From NCBI GenBank assembly GCA_029204225.1, contig MU831994.1, positions 28,839-92,838 on the forward strand: a stretch of DNA of 64,000 nucleotides. The letters are read 5' to 3'. Source of the DNA: Diphasiastrum complanatum. Its lineage: Eukaryota > Streptophyta > Lycopodiopsida > Lycopodiales > Lycopodiaceae. This document shows, one piece after another, positions 43,056 through 54,245 of the stretch. Made by a program: the position numbers and the translations under genes. The first letter of the stretch is position 1; each line of letters starts with the position of its first letter. The notes beneath the pieces are model-generated. The model searched no databases. It had not been told where the DNA came from and saw only the letters and a list, made by a program, of their open reading frames with translations.

Positions 43056-46000
43056 AGGCTATTCATTTCAGAGTTCTACAACAGTTGCAACATGGGGGAA
43101 GTTGTCGACGATGATGACCTCATCATTTGATAGTCCGAAGTGGAGATAAATTTTTAATGTTATTTCTAGCTTTCTTATTGTCTATGATGGAGAGAAGGTT
43201 CATTTCTTGGCTTACATGCGTACAATTCTTGCCTTGTTTTGTTGAGAATAGTTTGATGCAATAGGGATAAATAACAAGCATTTGACACTTGAAAAAATTT
43301 CCAGCTGATGTTGAAGTGACTAGTGAAAATTGGCATTGGCTGGGAACTTTTGGGAACTGTATCTTATTTTGATATTTTATGAGCGAAATTTCTAGTATGC
43401 AAGAGAAGTCGTTCATATAATTTCATAATGACAAGTTTTTGCTATTAGCAAACTATCTTAAATGTTCCAAAACATGATTCTTATTTGTATGTAGGGATGC
43501 TAACACCCCAATCATTAGCCTTGCAAATTTTTTTTTCCAAGCTGTGTCTGACACAAACAAATAAAAGTTTAGAAGGCACCAATTTTTAGTAAAATATTAG
43601 TTAAGTGGGATTGTACCAGAATTTTTAAAGCATGGCATGCAATTGCAATAAAACCAAATACATGGAGTTAAAAGCCTTGACCACACGATATGCATAAAGT
43701 ACTCAGCAGCCCTGGGGTGCAGGTTGACCAAAATTTTACATGATTAAATGAGTGAGAAAGAGGATCCATACCACCACATGATTTGAGAATGCATATATAG
43801 CTAATTCAACATAGAATAGTGAGGTTCAGAAGTTGACACGTTTGACATGCAAAAACAAAACTTACACAATTAGCATGAAATCTGGATTCTTTCGAAACCC
43901 CTAGCAACTTATGCTTGGGTTTTGATTTTGACCTTTTTGACTTTTTTGATTGAATGCATATTGTTTCTAAGCTTTACTTATGACATCATTGACTTCTCAA
44001 TTTAGTGAAATTGGATGGTCTTAATGTCACAAATATATAGATATGAAATTACATAAAAGAAAAAATACACCAGTTTTATGACCAAGTTTATGAAAGGATT
44101 GTTAAGCAAAAAGAAAATATGGCCTGGACATCTCTGAATACGCCATGAAAGAAACTTAATATCAAAGGTACAAAGCTGTCATTTATGATGATTGAATCTC
44201 AATTGACAAAGAAGCATAGGATCATAAGTAACACAAAATGAACAATGTCATTTCTGAAGAGGCTATCATACCTTGGATCATCTTGAACTTTGCATGTTAG
44301 TTGTAATTGCCAAAGAAGAACAGATTGAAGGCTATGATTATATTGACAATGTCTACAAGATCCCTTTTATCATCTCTATGATTTGCAACTCTGTTAATCT
44401 GCAAAAGCCAATTAACAAAGGATCTCTCATCAAGGGGAAGCAAGCACCATAGAACAATGTATTCAACCTTTTTTGGATTATAGCTTGGCTAATCCACATT
44501 AGAAATGACATTTTCTTTGCAAAATTTGAAGCTTGAAGTCAACTTCTTGTTTGTGAAATGTTATGAGAAATTGATACTATTCACCTTTTAAGTACCGCAT
44601 TAAAACTAGCTCGATTAAAACTATAAGGACAACTTGGGTGCTCATGATTCTTTGCAATCTATTAAATACATGACTTATGACATCTATAAATTCAGGTACT
44701 CTTTGTTTGTATTAAAGCTTTCATCATTTGTAGGCATTGACATTTATGTGGGATAGATTGCTAAGAGACGAATGTAGTTGTGAGAGGTTCAACATAAAAG
44801 TCATCGACAACAGATGACATTTGATTGCTCATGCCATTCGCTTTCCTACAAGATGGTAAATATTGTCTTTTTGAGACATCCAAGTGAATCTTATGGACTT
44901 TTTAGATTATGAGGATCTGAGATGTGTAGCTCTTTTGATCTAAGAAGCATTAGCAATTATAGGAAATTGGCACTAGTTGGTTGAATTGTGCACGTGCTAT
45001 AGGATTTTAAAATTCATTCATGCAACCATTCATTCAATAAGTGCCCAGGGCTCAAAAAGGACATTCAAGTGTTCGAATACACCAAAGTGAGCCCAATACA
45101 ATTGTCTTGTAAAGACATGTTACCATAATTTTGAAAATGAAGTCCATGACCTGATTGGTAGAATTCCAAGTATGCTTAAGACAAGGTGAGTTTTCTCATT
45201 GGCACTTAAAAAACTTTTAAAACAATGTATTTCAAAGTGGAGGAGTTATTTGTGTACACTCGAATGTTTGAGGCTGAATTTAGTTGTGTAAGTCAATCAT
45301 TAGACATGCTTAAAAAATTTGATTAGATTTTGTACACAAATTACCTTTTCTAATTGGGTTGTAACATTTAGAAATAAGAATATCTATCTTAAATAAAATA
45401 CTTGTTGAAGACTGGCGTATGTCTATATTTCAAACCTCATTTTAAATTAATGGATGTTAAATATATCCTTGCTCTCTCATGTATCAATGTTTTTAAGTTA
45501 TTATGTTTGGTGCTAATTCTTAAATATCACATTTTTGTTAAATGATTGCAATATTTCATTCTAATGCATTGTGTGCATTTTGTTTGTAAGCATTACATAG
45601 AGAAGGTGACTTTTGCAACTTAGCATTGTTAATCTAATTCATAATCTAAATGCATAAGTAGCAAATTTCAAGGCATTGGTCCTCTGAGCTCGTAATGTCA
45701 AATTAGATGGTATAGAGAGCTCCTCCCTACAATAGGATGCTATTTTAGTTTGTTACTTGTATTTTTTTTTGTCGGGTCTAGGTCATGTCAATGGGTAGAT
45801 TATATTTGTGATGACCCCATTACCAATATTTGGTACTCAAAAGTTTCAAAACACGTAAACATTACAAAAATAGTACAAATCTTGTAAAATTGGTAGTAAC
45901 TAAAGTTTAGATTCCACCAATTGGTAAACAACACTAAAATCGTACCAAAAAGACCACAAAGGATTGTATGCGAGCTGCAAACACAAATAAATATAAAGAA

Positions 46001-47560
46001 AAAGTACCTAATTTAATAGTTTTATGCGTAAAATATGGCCACGAGAAGTCTAAATAGTACCTATTTGGTAAATTTTAAAATAAAAATGAGACACTTACTA
46101 TAAAAGAACCTAATTTGGTAGTCAGGAGGATCATAATTGGTACACGATAAGTTATTGTTAGTAACATTATTTTGTATTCAAGAGTTTTACCAACACAAAA
46201 ATAGTACCGAAATAGTACAAAATTTGTAAAATTAGTACCCGACTACTGGAGTAATACTACCAATTAGTGTAACAACACTAAAGCATTACCAAAAAGACCG
46301 AATCGGGTCGTGTGCAAACTGCAAATACGACGAAATTTAAAAAAATAGAACCAAATGCTGTAGTTCCAAACACAAGAGGTGGAGTGTGTATCTGCAGAAG
46401 AACAGGAGTATCAAAGATCAGTTTCAACAGTGCAGCATTACCAAGAAAACAAAGATCCAGAAAAAAGGACTTGAGTGTCGTCAAGAAGATGTACTGGATG
46501 CCTGACAACACTCTTTCTTCCAATCCTCTGTCGGCATATGTCTTTTTTGTTGGGGGACACTCGAGTTTCTGAGCTCCAAAAGGCATACACTAGTTCCTTG
46601 ACTTGAGCCGTGATTATGCTACCTCTAGGTGATTGTCTCTGAGAGACACTCAAGGGCAGAACCTCCTCCTCATCCTTAATCTTAGGGTGAGAACTGGCTG
46701 CAACAATATTTCTTTGATGAACACCCAAAGCACCTACAATTCTCAAATGAGGGAGATTCGTTGTGCCATCAGCTTAATTTAGTATCATCACAAGCGAAGA
46801 TACCTTCACGAAGAGTTCATTCGCCAAGTGGGGCACCTTAATTTGACTGAGGGTGTTACGGATGCTAGAAACAAGATTGCTTTCAACAGTATTAGATGAT
46901 ATTTGCAGCTCCCGAAAAGTTGGTTGCAGAAGTAGTTCCTGGAATATCTCCCTCTGAATACCTATTGAAAATTATTGTGTATGTCTTCGCCAATATTTTG
47001 TCGTAGCTAAACATATTCGTTTTTGACGTCATCTACTGAAGGTTGATCTCCAAGACTCCTAAAAAAAATTTCTTTCAATCTCTGTTCCCATATCTTACCA
47101 GCTCGATAGTCCCTCATTGCAACTTTGTCGGCGCAGTGACGAGGTTCCATGCTGGGATCACTTGCGTATGTCTCATAGGTAAAATTGCTAGAATATCCGG
47201 AATTGAATTTGTGAAATATATATTATTGTCCTGAAAACTATCCATGCTGGAATCGTCTCCTATTCTGTGCATAGACTAATTGATCAGAAAAAGACCTCAA
47301 TCAAACAGATCACGATCAGCAAGAAAGACCTGGATCAGCTGTAGTGCGATCAAAAAGAGCACGATCAGCAAGAAAGAGGTATATCAGACTAATACCGAGA
47401 GATCTTGTGAACACGATCAGAGAGAGAGCTAGAGCGAGAGATCTTTCGAACGCGAGGAGAGAGAGAGAGTGAGCTAGATTGCGAAAGAGCGTGAGCAAGA
47501 GCGAGAGCGAGAGAGAGAAGCCGACGGCCTGTTGTCCCACAACAGAAGTAATTATTAAGC
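43056..47560. other. ROP 3' flank and unassigned intergenic DNA
   Basis: The ROP 3' untranslated region should occupy the first few hundred bases; AATAAA-like strings occur at 43266 (GATAAATAA) and 43558 (AAATAAAAG), neither decisive. A degenerate direct duplication links about 45830-45990 to about 46170-46330 (motifs AAATAGTACAAA, CAACACTAAA, TACCAAAAAGACC). Two overlapping minus-strand frames at 46278-46746 (102 residues each) are not recognised. The sequence 47300-47520 is GA-rich, with CACGATCAGCAAGAAAGA twice. A CACGTG core lies at 44991-44996. No gene is supported. Confidence 0.5.
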
Positions 47561-47920
47561 GATTATTACATTTACACACCTACAAATTTGTTACAAACAA
47601 TCATAGTCTCTTCATATCTCTAGTGGACCTAGTTTAGAATGTTAAACAATAAACATTTTTTTGAGTGCATTTGTACCCAAAAAAGGTAGTGTCCTTGACA
47701 ATCCATCTTGTACCACCAAACCATGCTTTTAGCCTTTAGCTATAATTATTATTAAACATGAACCTAAAAAACGTGACCACATCATGCCAAAGTCTGTTTC
47801 GTAAGATTCTTAGTAAATGACTAAAAGATAGAGATGGGAATAATTAGAGTTCAAAGGCCAATGATGGATACTCGGACACATAGCCTTAGATTACAACTTT
47901 CTTCTCCAAGAGGAGAACTT
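47561..47920. other. Stretch without a gene, left flank of element C
   Basis: AT-rich sequence with no recognisable frame. If element C were complete its 3' LTR, ending TTCTAACA, should be here, but no match to the 50576-51243 LTR was found, so the 3' LTR is lost. Confidence 0.55.
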
Positions 47921-48010
47921 CCTCAATTTTTACATGATACAACTATAGTACATCTATCTACAACACCTAAGGCTGATCTTAACTTGATAAATGAAGCCTT
48001 TGGCAAGGCT

Positions 48011-49471
48011 TTAGTGAGTAGAAGAAGACACATGATGTAGCTTGATCTCCTTTGCTTGAACCTTTTCCCTCACAAAATGGTGAGCAATCTCTATGTGCTT
48101 GCTCCTTGCATGGAATGTAGGATTGGTTGCTAATGCTGGGCTTGATTGGTTGTCACAAAATATTGTTGGCTGCTCCTCGGCTTCCATGACTTGTAATTCC
48201 ACCAAAAGCCTCTTCAACCATAGAATCTCCTTTGTTGTGGATGTTAGTGCCTTGTATTCCGATTCGGTTGAAGATAGAGAGATAGTATCTTGCTTTTTGG
48301 AAAGCCAAGACACTATGCCATTGCAAAGAAAGGTAACAAAAGCACTTGTGGACCTCCTATCCACCTTATCACCTACAAAATCAGCATCCGAATATGCCCT
48401 TAAGGCTAGATTAGATCCATCATATAAAATGCCAAAGTTCTTGGTGGCCGAGATGTACCTCAACACCCTTTTTGCATTTTTCCAATGACAAATCAATGGA
48501 TTTTGCATAGATTGGCTTAGTTTTCCTACACTATAACTTAGATCAGGTCTAGTTATAGTAAGATAGATCAAGGAGCCTACAAGTCTCCTATATAGTGTGA
48601 TGTCCTCAAAGGATGCTTCATCATCACTATTGGAAACTTTTACATTTTGCTCCATAGGAGTTTCTACTCCTTTACAATCTTTCATTTCAAACTTTTCTAA
48701 GATAGAAGAAGCATATTTGGATTGACAAATAAAACTCAAATCCTTGCCTCTTGAAACGTCTATTCCTAATATGAAATGAAGATTACCAAGATCTACCATC
48801 TTAAACTCCTTAAACAATGCTACTTTCACTTCTTGTATACCATCAAGATCATTTCCACTAAGGATAATGTCATCAATATACAAAATGAGAATGATGATTT
48901 TATCATCATTAAATCTTAAGTACAAAGAAGGATCATAAGCACTTACAACAAACTTAATAGAGTTTAAGAAGGTATTCAACCTAGAGTACCAAGCTCTATG
49001 TGCTTGCTTAAGCCCATAAAGGATTCTTAGCAACAAACACACTTTTTCCTCTTGATCTTCTTTGATGAAGCCCTCGGGTTGCCTCATGAAAATCTCCTCT
49101 TCCAAATATCCATTGAGAAAAGCATTAGTCACATCAAGTTGAAATAGAGGCCAATTGAAAGTAGTTGCAAGAGAAATAATCAACCTTATGGAAACTAGCT
49201 TAGCAACAGGAGCAAAAGTTTCATCGAAATTTACTCCCTTGGTTTGCAAGAACCCCTTTGCCACTAGCCTTGCCTTGTGTTTGTTGATGCTCCCATCTTG
49301 ATTGTACTTCAATCTATAGATCCATTTGCACTCAAGTGTCTTTCTTCCTCGAGGAAGATCCACAAGCTTCCATGTATGATTCTCCATAAGAGCATCATAC
49401 TCCTTTTGCATGGCATCCCTCCATTCTTGTGACTCCATAGCTTCTTCAAAGCAACTTGGCTCATCAAACAT
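48011..49471 (-). pseudogene. Copia reverse transcriptase-RNase H (element C)
   Basis: A 486-residue open frame copies RNA into DNA in intact relatives. It carries the LVAKGF and ETFAPVAK motifs of the fingers, LDVTNAFLNG with the first catalytic Asp, YGLKQA, the active-site pair in YIDDIILSGND (a conservative change from YVDD), and the RNase H motifs AYSDADFVGD, SSTESEY, DNQSS and SKHIEIAHHFVRE. All catalytic acids seem to be present. It is not expressed as a normal polyprotein because gag is fused upstream and integrase is lost. Near the end a small deletion replaces the usual Cys-Leu-Ala segment and shifts frame; the LTKALPK tail follows in another frame to about 47925. Confidence 0.92.
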
Positions 49472-49504
49472 AGAAGTTATAAAAGTGTAAGAGGTAAGTG
49501 AATT

Positions 49505-49953
49505 TGAACAAGTTCATCATCATGAATACCCTCACTAATGATGGAAAGTTCTTTGTTGAGAGATTTAATTCTCAAGACATACTCTTGAGCACTCTCATCA
49601 CTCCCTCGAATGCTTTGAAAAACTTTATTTCTAATCATAAGCACTCTAGAGGTATTTTTGGATTCATAAATCCCTTTGAGGTAGTTCCATGCCTCCTTGG
49701 CCGAGGTACAAGATGCTACTTCCTTTAGAAGTTCATTACTAACATTCATTTTCAAGCAATGTAATGCTAGTCTAGCTCTCTTTTTGTACCTCACTTGATC
49801 TTGACCTCCTTGAGGTTCTTCTTCCTCTCCTATGACAAGATCAAACATATCTTGGAGCACTAGTAGTGACTCCATTCTTACTTTCCAAGTTGAATAACTA
49901 TTAGAATTTAGCCTTTCACTAGCCTCAAGAAGATAGGCTCCAATTGAACCCAT
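49505..49953 (-). pseudogene. Copia gag N-terminal part (element C)
   Basis: The frame starts upstream (49977), but the internal Met at 49953 begins the gag-like MGSIGAYLLE segment. The gag core follows: STWKVRMESL, CTSAKEAW, SRVLMIRNK and the DELVQI motif. About 150 residues are kept. The frame then runs into the segment that normally precedes RT (SYTFITSMFDEPS in the shifted frame), which shows the deletion junction near 49505. Zinc knuckle, protease and integrase are absent. Confidence 0.88.
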
Positions 49954-49977
49954 TCTAACTAGTAACAAGTACAACAA

Positions 49978-50562
49978 ATGTACTATTCAAAGGCTCTTCC
50001 TTCTTTCTTTCTCAGAATTTAGCTAAAATGCTACTTTCTTGAATCTTACTAGACTCAAAAAGCAAGATCTATAATGATCTTGAACTCAAAAAGATTTGGA
50101 AAAGTGTATTCAACACAATCTATTCACTTAGAACCTTGGATTTGATTTTTGGAAGTGCCAATGCCTTCCTATGATATTTAGAATTGGTTTTAGTTTCACT
50201 CTTGAACTAAAAACATAAGCCTCAAACTCTCTCACAAGGATTTGTAGGTTTAATAAGATTCTAACACCATTCACTCATCAAATATATAATGGAAACAATG
50301 GTTTTTCATAAGCACATCACTAGTTTCACTCTACACAACTTGTTTGAAGCTCAAATATTGAAAAAACACAAAGTTTTGGTGAAAGTACAACTCCAATAGC
50401 CTCTCACACGTGTGAGAAGTACTTCTGAACTTTACACACTAATCTGAACCTCAACATCACAAGTAAACTATTAGGAAAGGTCGCCCTCCTTCAAAGTGAC
50501 TCTAGCACCAATGTTGTCACCAAAATCAAGATTGTTGGATCATCAACTAAGATCTTTGACTT
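49978..50562 (-). other. Leader of copia element C, no gene
   Basis: This stretch lies between the primer site and gag. It has no coding content. A palindrome CTCACACGTGTGAG sits at 50403-50416 (CACGTG at 50407-50412), so such palindromes are not confined to LTRs. Confidence 0.6.
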
Positions 50563-50575
50563 GGCTCAGATACCA
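50563..50575 (-). promoter_or_regulatory. Primer-binding site of copia element C (Met-tRNA type)
   Basis: The minus strand reads TGGTATCTGAGCC directly after the LTR end. Plant copia elements usually have TGGTATCAGAGC, complementary to initiator Met-tRNA; one base differs. Its position fixes the LTR boundary at 50576. Confidence 0.9.
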
Positions 50576-51243
50576 TGTCAAATTTCAGAGTTTATGGACT
50601 GAGATTGATCTACAAATGATCACAAAGAGTGATTGGTAGCTTGGGATCTTGATCTATATCAAGACTAGCTTCCAAATCTAGCTTCTACTTGACAATCTTT
50701 GTGTTTCCAAGCAAGAACAATAAAAAAAGATGATCCACGGCTTCACACGTGTGAAGTACAGCAACTATACGACCTGATAACAGAGAAATGGTTTACTTAT
50801 CATTTATAAAGCATTCATCCACAAAGAAAGTGCTTAAGAGAGTCAAAACACAATGATAGCTTCACAAACCAAGATTTCTCAACATTAGCTCAATAATGGA
50901 TCCATCATGGATCAAGTACAAATTCACCATAATCTCTCTCTAAGCTGCATCCAGCACGTGTAGGACAGCTCATTGTACTTATCCATATCCACTTTGGATA
51001 AGATCTATCAAGTTTGCCACATCATCCATTGGTGGTTTGTATTGACCTTCTAGATTCCTACATTCTAGGACCTAACTCCTATAATTTAGGAGATGTCATA
51101 TTAGACTCAAATGAAAGCTAATCAAAATAGATCTGAATATTACAAGTGTCATTTCACACGTGTGGACAGGTCCTCACACGTGTGGATCCACATAGATGTC
51201 TAATATTCATCAAAAACCATGTGAAAATTGCTAAATTCTAACA
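50576..51243 (-). repeat. 5' LTR of copia element C (family 2)
   Basis: The 668-bp LTR runs from TGTCAAAT to TTCTAACA on the plus strand. It has a minus-strand TATA box CTTTATAAAT near 50803-50812, a 16-bp palindrome CTTCACACGTGTGAAG at 50741-50756, two CACGTG cores at 51157 and 51177, another CACGTG at 50955, and the hairpin segment at 50606-50622. The family-2 fragment at 13905-14121 matches its right end. Confidence 0.92.
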
Positions 51244-53234
51244 CTTTCCAGGTAATTCGAATCCAGATGATTTAAATCAATTCAAACTTACTTCAAAATG
51301 TTCAAATCGAGCTCTTGCTAAAAACAATCAAGAAATCTTAAAAAATTTGAAATCTTTAGAAAGACTAGAATCTGGAAGGGAATTTTTTTAATTTGATTAG
51401 ATTCAAATTCGAATTAGTTCATATATGTTCAAGAGCCAATGAAATCAACATCTAGATATTTTGAATTAATTCAAATCAACTGGAATTGACAAGTTTCGTT
51501 GTGTTTTTTTTTTTTCTTAAATTGTGGGGCTTTTTGCTTTCAATTCCAATTTTGAGTATATTTTGAAGTTTCCCAAATCTTTGCTTTCAAATTTTGAAAA
51601 CAAAACAATTGGGAACTAAAATCGCGATTCTTAGAGACTTATAAAGAGCTCTCGTGAGTTTGAACATACAATACATCAGAAATTTATCAACTTCAAAACT
51701 CCAAGAACTACAAATGCTCTAAAGTCACGAGGTAATTCCAACATCCAAGATCAACTTGGCATAAAACCTACAAATACATGTATTGCAATATAACTAGTCT
51801 GAAATCAAAGACCCATCCTTTTTTTGTGAAAAACTAGCGCTGAGCATAGTTACAAGATGACTCCATACAACTTAGTTTTTGACAACATGAATTATTGTAC
51901 TGCAAATCTAAAGTTATAGAAACCCCTTGTTCTTTTAGAATAATGTGAACTTGAAAAAGTCAGACATTTCTAGAGAAAAAGAGGTCTAGAGAATCTGATT
52001 TGAATTGTGAATCGTCTTGGAAGGCATTGAATTTTGCTTAGTTGTGAAACACCATCTATTAAACATAAAGCATGATGACACTAAATTTAGGTTCAAGAGA
52101 TCCCATGGCTTTAGATTGAATTGGGCAATGTGACTTTAGCTAACCCTAACATGCCACAAAACCGCTTCAGATGAATTTACTTAGCAGTAAAGTGTACAAG
52201 AATAAAAGGATCATGCACAAGTTGGTGTGGATGCCCAAGAAGGGCAAGCCATTCCCAGTGATGTCCCAACTCCCAACTGCTGCCATCACACTAATCATCT
52301 GTGCTACCAAATGCAAGGATTAGGTAATGGTGAGTAACATATTAGCTTAGAATTATTCAGATAGAATGAATAAGTGCAGTTTTAAGTAGGAACATTGAAT
52401 GGTGACGATGATGATGAGTGATCAGGTGAAGGCGAAGTGATTGGCCATAAGGCTAATTAATGAGTGCAGCATCGGCTTTTTCAATGACGCTATGCTCAGC
52501 TTCTCAAAGAAACAAGGTGTTGTTTTTTTTTACATACTGCCAGCAAGTATGGCTACTCGTCTTCCAGAATGAAACGGAAGCAATCTATTAGAATATAGCT
52601 CTTAAAAAGCTGAGAAAAAAGCTTAAAACAGTAGTGCGCAATCAATCCTATCATCGAAGCTCAAACAAATCAGCTCAACTCCATCAACTACAAAAAAAAC
52701 AAATTGGACAACGCACTACGAGTAGAATATGTCTTTATCAGAATATCAAATCGAAATTTATGAAAAAAAAATTAATACTCAGCATAGTCTTGCATGATGC
52801 AGCTGGCTAACAATATAACAACAAGCAATGTAATCTACAGCTATTCTATCCAACCTCTGATAATCTGCCCAAAATTTGCAGAAGAATTACAGCGCCTTCG
52901 CAGCTACAAGTTGGAGAACTCGAAGTCACATTAAAACACCAAATCTGCAATAAGTTACAGCTATTGTCCCAGACCTTGACAAGATCAACACAACCTTCAA
53001 AACTAGAGCTACAGACCAAATTCCTAACAGGATCTCCAACAACTCACAGCTACTGCCCTATACCTTCACAAGATCAACACACAAAAAAAGAAAAAGCACC
53101 GAATCATCTCTCACCCTTTGTTGTGGTCTCTCAACCTCTGTTGGCTTAAACTTGATTTCCAGATAATCTATTTACTTTCTTTCACCTGACTGCTTTGTGC
53201 ATGACCTGCTCTAATTTTAACACCACATCACTTC
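51244..53234. other. AT-rich intergenic stretch without a gene
   Basis: No protein-like frame. Strings of the type AATTCAAAT/ATTTGAATT recur between 51250 and 51480, with weak self-similarity but no clean repeat unit. The imperfectly repeated segment CAATAAGTTACAGCTATTGTCCCAGACCTT (near 52949) and ACAACTCACAGCTACTGCCCTATACCTT (near 53038) suggests a local duplication of about 90 bp. Confidence 0.5.
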
Positions 53235-53579
53235 TACATTGCTGCTTCTCAAGCCATTACAGAGACAATTTGGTTGAGATATTTACTGTCAGATATTAAT
53301 CTGAATCAGCACACTCCTACAATTATGTTTTATGATAATGAGAGCGCCATTGCCTTATCGGCCAACCCTAAATTTCACTCTAGGAGTAACGCTTAGCACA
53401 TTGAGATACAATGTCACTATGTAAGAAGTAAGATTCTCGACAAAGAGGTAAGCTTAGCGTACTTTAGGATGCATAACATGATTGCGAATGTGTTTACCAA
53501 GGCTTTGAGCATAGATGCACACAACAAATTTTGTGCAGTGCTTAGTTTAAAGATCAAGGCATTCACAGATCCAGATTAA
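53235..53579 (+). pseudogene. Copia RNase H C-terminal fragment, plus strand
   Basis: 115 codons in one frame with a single internal stop near the SKHIEI-equivalent motif. Visible landmarks: YIAASQAITETIWL, YDNESAIALSANP with the catalytic Asp, HSRSN-A-stop-HIEI, and the ending NVFTKAL. It ends at a TAA followed by a purine tract AAAGGGGGGG and then an LTR. It is a different copia lineage from A, B and C. Everything upstream of the RNase H is missing. Confidence 0.85.
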
Positions 53580-53587
53580 AGGGGGGG

Positions 53588-54145
53588 TGTTGGATTTACT
53601 CCTCTACTCTCCTAAATCCCATGTTAATCTAGTTCCATTCATATTGTTGCAGTTTTACACGCATTGTCGCACAGTCTACAAAAAATGCTCTATTATCAAA
53701 GAAAAGCAAGAGAATGGTAGTCCGACTTGTCGAAGTCACCCGACTTGTCGGACTGCTCTGACTTAAAATATTGACAGTGACACTCTCGACTCCAAATAGT
53801 CGAAGTCTTCTCATGTCCACTTCTTGTACTACTTGGACAATGACAACATCAGCCACGATCTATTCCAGACGGCACAAATGGCTCCATGCCATCTTCTTGT
53901 ACATACATCTGCACAATAATCAATTAATAATGCATGTTAATAACAATGTAAGCTGATTCGGCATACGCTCGAGCGCCCATAGATGTCAAGATGCCAACTT
54001 ATAAGAGATAGGCACAATAGATACTTTCAAGCATTGATTCTTTCCTTTCAGATTGATTGTCAGAATAAGCTCATAGTTGTTACAGATTGTAGTTAGCTTT
54101 GTGAGAACACGGTTTCGCCCGCTATTGATTTTGTGCTCACCAACA
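53588..54145 (+). repeat. 3' LTR of the plus-strand copia fragment
   Basis: The LTR begins TGTTGG right after the polypurine tract and probably ends CCAACA at 54145, a perfect 6-bp inverted repeat, giving 558 bp. The repeated string CGACTTGTCG occurs twice near 53727-53755. The right end is inferred from the inverted repeat; there is no second copy. Confidence 0.65.
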
Positions 54146-54207
54146 TCATCTAAATAAATTACTGTCTGGTTTTGCATTCAAATTTTGTTACTGTTGCATG
54201 CTTTTCG

Positions 54208-54245
<38 letters not shown>

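Larger units (their letters stand above)
47920..51243 (-). mobile_element. Copia element C with complete 5' LTR, gag fused to RT by deletion
   Basis: From right to left: 5' LTR (50576-51243), primer site, leader, gag N-terminal part (49977-49505), RT-RNase H (about 49500-48011, tail to 47925). Protease and integrase are missing. Compared with element A the deletion removed about 1.9 kb from the middle of gag to just before RT. The 3' LTR is absent. The RT frame is the best-preserved retroelement frame in the window. Confidence 0.9.

Noticed and set aside
46278-46746. Two 102-residue minus-strand frames as a gene
   Set aside because: They overlap in different frames, have no recognisable domain and partly cover a degenerate duplication.
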